From Grifola frondosa (Eukaryota > Basidiomycota > Agaricomycetes > Polyporales > Grifolaceae), in NCBI GenBank assembly GCA_001683735.1, contig LUGG01000001.1, positions 2,480,001-2,544,000 of the forward strand: 64,000 nt of DNA. Direction: 5' to 3'. This document shows, one piece after another, positions 60,555 through 64,000 of this stretch (its first letter is position 1; each line of letters opens with the position of its first letter). Made by a program: the position numbers and the translations under genes. Below the pieces are notes generated by a model, which ran no database searches, had not been told where the DNA came from, and worked only from the letters and a program-made list of their open reading frames with translations.

Positions 60555-61989
60555 ATGTCTTCCACTTCGGCTGGCCCGTCGCTGTTACCCCCTCTTCCAA
60601 TGCTTGCAGCGAGATGACTATGCGGCTGCAGACAAGGCCCGTCTCCGGCTCTCCAAGCGCAAGTCTTTTTTGAATATTTCTTTCTCATGTCTACACCGCA
60701 GAAAATCCAGGACAAGTGATGAGCAGAGTCAAGGCTCTCGTGAATCCTCACCACCCACTCTGGAGGTCCCTCTTTCACCGGATAGCCAGCAAGTAGATAT
60801 ACAGACCGTGCATCTTGATGGTGATGCCGTATACGCTGCGGCACTGGACGAAAATTATGACAAAGACGTGTACAGATGGGCCATACTATATGAGAACCAA
60901 CGAGGGTAACACCATGTTTCTTCTCTGTTGACCGGTTGAATCGTCCGACCTATCGCTTTTTTCAGTGCAACCATATTCTCCACACCATATTATTCCCCCA
61001 TGTCCCTGCTTCCCGTGGATCCACCCGCTTTCACGATCCCATCCACCGCATCATCACCAAGTGCTGCGCAGCCCACTGTCTCTCTTACGGACTACCCTCT
61101 ACCAGACGGGACATGGCGCTGGGTCTCTCGCGCGTGGATGATTGACATGCACGGCGACGGACAGGTCCAGTACGACGGCTTTGAATATAATTGGTTCTTC
61201 CGGAGCAAAAATTGGCGACCAGAGGTCGGCTTTATGAGCGCAGGAGGGTTCGTCAGGAGGCGTCGGTGGCTCAGGCTCATGATGCGTCCCGCACAAGTCC
61301 GCGAGGGCGCGAATGGAGCCGCCACCCCAGATGGCTTATTGGAGGTGCCTCTGCTAGAGCACCATGAGGGTGCTTCTCGACCACCTTCTGTTACTCTATC
61401 CGCCGCAGCAGACGATACAAATAGTCCTGCTGAGATTTGGAAGGGTGATGAGGGTGATTGGAACAGGTGTCACGCGGCGTTGAAGAGGCTTCGGCGTGAC
61501 GGTAGGAAGCTGGAGCTTTGGCAGCGGTGGCTTGGAGTGATGCTGCCCCGGTCGTCAGCCAACTCTGTAGCTGAGAAGGGTGAGGACCAAGAGAAAAGGC
61601 CGCAGTTATCGACGAACGATAGTCGTTCTTCATCACACACAAGCCAAGATGGGACCCTTGCCGCTGACTCTGGAGCAAGAACGAACCAAGCTCCTGTCAA
61701 GTGCATTTCAACAGTAATTCGTGCGCACGTAAGTGTCCGATTTCCGTCACAATACGTCCAATCTAACGTCCAATTCAACCTGTTTCATCCGCTCCTCCAG
61801 GGCTCGGATATCTTACAGCTGTTTATATACCCTGACTCACGTGCTAAGTTCCTTGATATCCTTGCTCGCTCGGGGCTCCTACCTGAATTACAGGCTGGGC
61901 TTGGTGTCTCTAAAAGCATGCATGTTTTGGATTTCTGGAGTTATACCCAGTGCTTGACTGACGGGTCGACAAATTCGGATGACGTTTGA
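60555..61989 (+). CDS. Dysferlin-domain protein (Pex23/Spo73-like)
   Basis: Exons 60555-60905, 60966-61728 and 61801-61989 (about 433 aa). The DysFN part contains VYRWAILYENQRGATIFSTP; the DysFC part contains PDGTWRWVSRAWMIDMHG, FEYNWFFRSKNWRPEVGF and GGFVRRRRWLRLMMRP, with the W/R pairs that define this fold. Fungal dysferlin-domain proteins include ER-peroxisome peroxins (Pex23/Pex30 group) and Spo73, which acts in prospore membrane extension. No clear membrane helices are visible here, which fits Spo73 better than the peroxins. The N-terminal exon is in frame only if the C5 run at 60588-60592 is C4; otherwise a start further upstream or an intron is needed. The second intron (61729-61800, 72 nt) is stop-free and in frame. 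Confidence 0.82.
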
Positions 61990-63369
61990 CTTTGCAGTAT
62001 GGGTGATTGTGAGAGGAGCCATATGCCTTAATTGCGGTTGTACATGCTGTATAACCCATAATATTTCTACTAAATACTAGATACCATTAATACTGATTGC
62101 ATGGCATTCTTCTCTTCGCCCAATGCTCAACTGTTCCCTGATGCCTTATATGGCATCTTATATACCATATATGGAAAGCATGTGATTTTGAATGACTTTG
62201 CAGTAGCGCCCATTGGGGAGACAAAGTTCAGACTCAATTCCAAGCTTTCTATCATCAACCGTACTACTCTCCTCACTTTCTCCTCCGCTCCCCTTCTGCC
62301 ATGGCCGTCTCGTTCCCAAACATACAGAGCTCTCTTCGAGACATGCCTCATACTTTTGGCGACTACACCGCCAACTGGTTTTCCCATCTCGGACACATTG
62401 GGCAAAAAAGGTAATTTAAATGTCATCAGCCATCTTGAGGCGGGAACTCCGCAACCTTACTGAAAGGTCTTAGTGAACTGACAATCCCTATATCTCCCAC
62501 AGCTTGCTGCAACATCGCTGGTAAGATAAATACTACATCTTTCATTACATCATAGTCAGATTATGTTGGATCTGCTAAGCGCCTTGTACATGCCTGTTCA
62601 GAATCTAAAGTAGAAAATATTGATAAAATATCTACGAAATGTTAACACGAGCTATCATAGGTTATACTCTTGCCAGACCGAAGGCAATCTCAGTGTGTGA
62701 GAATGTTTTGGCCCCTTTGGGAACCCCGTGTGATTTTTTATATCTTTGCTCGAAGTGCCAACTCGTCTTCGACCGCTCTCTCTCATGACGACTTCGCGCT
62801 CATGGGCTTGCAACTGCCCCCGCATGCATACTATCATATGATGCTTGTCTTACAGTAAGTGATATAACTCTGTTACCTTCTATGTCACTTCTCATGACTT
62901 CTCTAACAGTAACACCCTCTGATTCAACATCGAAGAGACGACGAGGATCCTTTTGTCAAGTAAGTCACTCGAGTTGCACTGTGATCAAACTTCTCAGCTG
63001 ACAATCAACCCTGCTAGATTGCTATGTTGTTGGACACCGTATGCATGAGATGAGGTTGGATTAGTGGTGGACTCTGCGCCGGTGGTAGACCGTCTGCGAT
63101 ATATACATAGTACATTAGTAGTTCTTGTTATGTTACACAAATTTTGAAACAATTGGAATTTGTATGAATAGTATTTTTTTGCAGGCTACATATTCTCGCA
63201 ATATCCAAAACAGGTGGCTGGCAGCTTGACCCGGAAATGACAGACGAGGCTCACAGATGGTTCTGATTGAGAGGCTACGTGAATAAAGCTCAGAAGTCTG
63301 ATTCATACATTTGTAGAAGGTTAGGCAAATAGGTCTTAACGAGCTGGCGGATCGCGAAAGGGTCTCACA
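61990..63369. other. Intergenic region with a possible short gene fragment
   Basis: About 1.4 kb. A plus-strand frame from the ATG at 62301 encodes MAVSFPNIQSSLRD and GDYTANWFSHLGHIGQK, followed by a GTAATT donor-like site, which looks like the first exon of a gene. Later blocks (for example ALSHDDFALMGLQLPPHAYY near 62790) might be further exons, but I could not join them in frame. AT-rich stretches surround them. Confidence 0.35.
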
Positions 63370-64000
63370 ATGGTCGCTTTCTATATCTTGACTACCTTAC
63401 TGGGTTACCGGGCAACATCTCGGGCAGGCGCTAACAAGGTCCGGCTGATCACCTTACTCATATGTCATGTCCAAACGGCGGTGTATCTTGCGTCGCTTCC
63501 AGACGACCATCCTTTGCAGATCGCGCTGCGGACGTACGCGCTCGCACTCTCTTTTGCCCTAGGGCCCGCCCTCCTCTCATCGCTGACTTCGCCTAAGGCG
63601 CGCACTCAACGTCTGAAACGCGTCGTACATCTGCTGAAGAGAGAGCTAGGCGTTACAGGATTCGCATTTGCGATGACGGTGGGCGTAGCCGGCGGAGCGG
63701 CCATCCGACGTGCTTGGGACATGCTGGATGAAATTGAGGAAGACAAAAGGGCCATTTCCGGCAGAACATCATCTTCGTTCAAATCGTGGCTGTCTTCCAT
63801 CAAGGATTCCCGTAAGACATTCGTCTCGAGTATCGTTTCCTCGTCACTCGCTATCACCCTCCTCCATACCGGTCGCCAGACTGTTGCACTGAGGGGAAGC
63901 CTCCGCCCACATTAGATCTGACGCTGCTGCTCCTTGTCCGCGCCCATGGACTCTCTCGTTCAGATCACATTCTTCAAGCCATCTATATCGGTGGAAGAGC
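63370..64000 (+). CDS. Membrane protein, partial, resembling fungal TMEM135-like proteins
   Basis: Open from an ATG at 63370 to the window end. Features: an N-terminal hydrophobic stretch, DDHPLQIALRTYALALSFAL, GPALLSSLTSPKARTQRLKR, a glycine-rich helix GVTGFAFAMTVGVAGGAAIR, and SSIVSSSLAITLLHTGRQ. A stop appears at 63915 only because one G is lacking in G4 at 63893-63896; with it the frame continues PPPTLDLTLLLLVRAHGLSR to the edge. This pattern recalls fungal TMEM135-like proteins of uncertain function (peroxisome or mitochondria related in animals). The true start may lie in an upstream exon, and the identity is tentative. Confidence 0.55.

Noticed and set aside
1..64000. CRISPR arrays, rRNA genes, LTR or TIR elements
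   Set aside because: No regularly spaced repeats, conserved rRNA blocks or paired terminal repeats were seen, and a eukaryotic nuclear context makes CRISPR irrelevant.

Overview
The window is nuclear DNA of a filamentous basidiomycete, most likely an Agaricomycete; a polypore-like genome is a guess. This rests on the mix of conserved eukaryotic housekeeping genes, their intron-rich structure (introns mostly 49-72 nt, GT..AG, often with CTGAC or CTAAC branch sites), moderate GC content and intergenic gaps of 100-1500 bp. No prokaryotic, viral, CRISPR or rRNA feature was seen, and no convincing tRNA.

Layout: 1-1209 (-) partial multi-pass membrane protein; 1512-2237 (-) small TPR-MYND protein, divergent from DCP2 (2452-5015, +, mRNA decapping); 5507-7533 (-) secreted FAD oxidase of the berberine-bridge type; 8263-9585 (+) ribose-phosphate pyrophosphokinase; 11175-14640 (+) Ime2/Crk1-type protein kinase; 15570-16223 (-) complex I subunit NDUFS6, divergent from HSP104 (16603-19641, +); 19847-21903 (-) unknown protein, divergent from a NIPA-type magnesium transporter (22013-24297, +); 25793-30313 (+) DENN-domain protein; 30570-42360 (-) VPS13; 44316-45577 (+) ELO fatty acid elongase; 46658-49879 (+) PH-C2-RasGAP protein; 49987-53374 (-) AP-2 alpha adaptin; 54847-59075 (-) DEVH-box helicase of the DHX29/DHX57 group; 59588-60452 (-) JAC1/HSC20 co-chaperone, divergent from a dysferlin-domain protein (60555-61989, +); 63370-end (+) partial membrane protein resembling fungal TMEM135-like proteins.

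The genes form no pathway cluster. Several belong to membrane traffic and lipid biology (VPS13, DENN, AP-2, dysferlin-domain, ELO) and several to RNA or protein homeostasis (DCP2, DHX helicase, HSP104, JAC1). Many are head-to-head pairs sharing 100-400 bp of promoter or tail-to-tail pairs with short 3' gaps.

Two things stand out. First, several genes need extremely small exons to restore conserved motifs: a one-nucleotide exon in the pyrophosphokinase (8951), a six-nucleotide exon inside the zinc motif of NDUFS6 (15670-15675), a 16-nt exon in the RasGAP gene and a 20-nt exon in the NIPA gene; AP-2 alpha begins with an 18-nt coding exon followed by an apparent GC-AG intron. Second, about twenty single-base (occasionally two-base) frame breaks lie in short homopolymers inside otherwise perfectly conserved genes, including HSP104. 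They look like consensus errors of the assembly rather than pseudogenes, and they must be corrected before proteins from this window are used. Protein lengths below are given after such correction; each corrected exon sum is an exact multiple of three.
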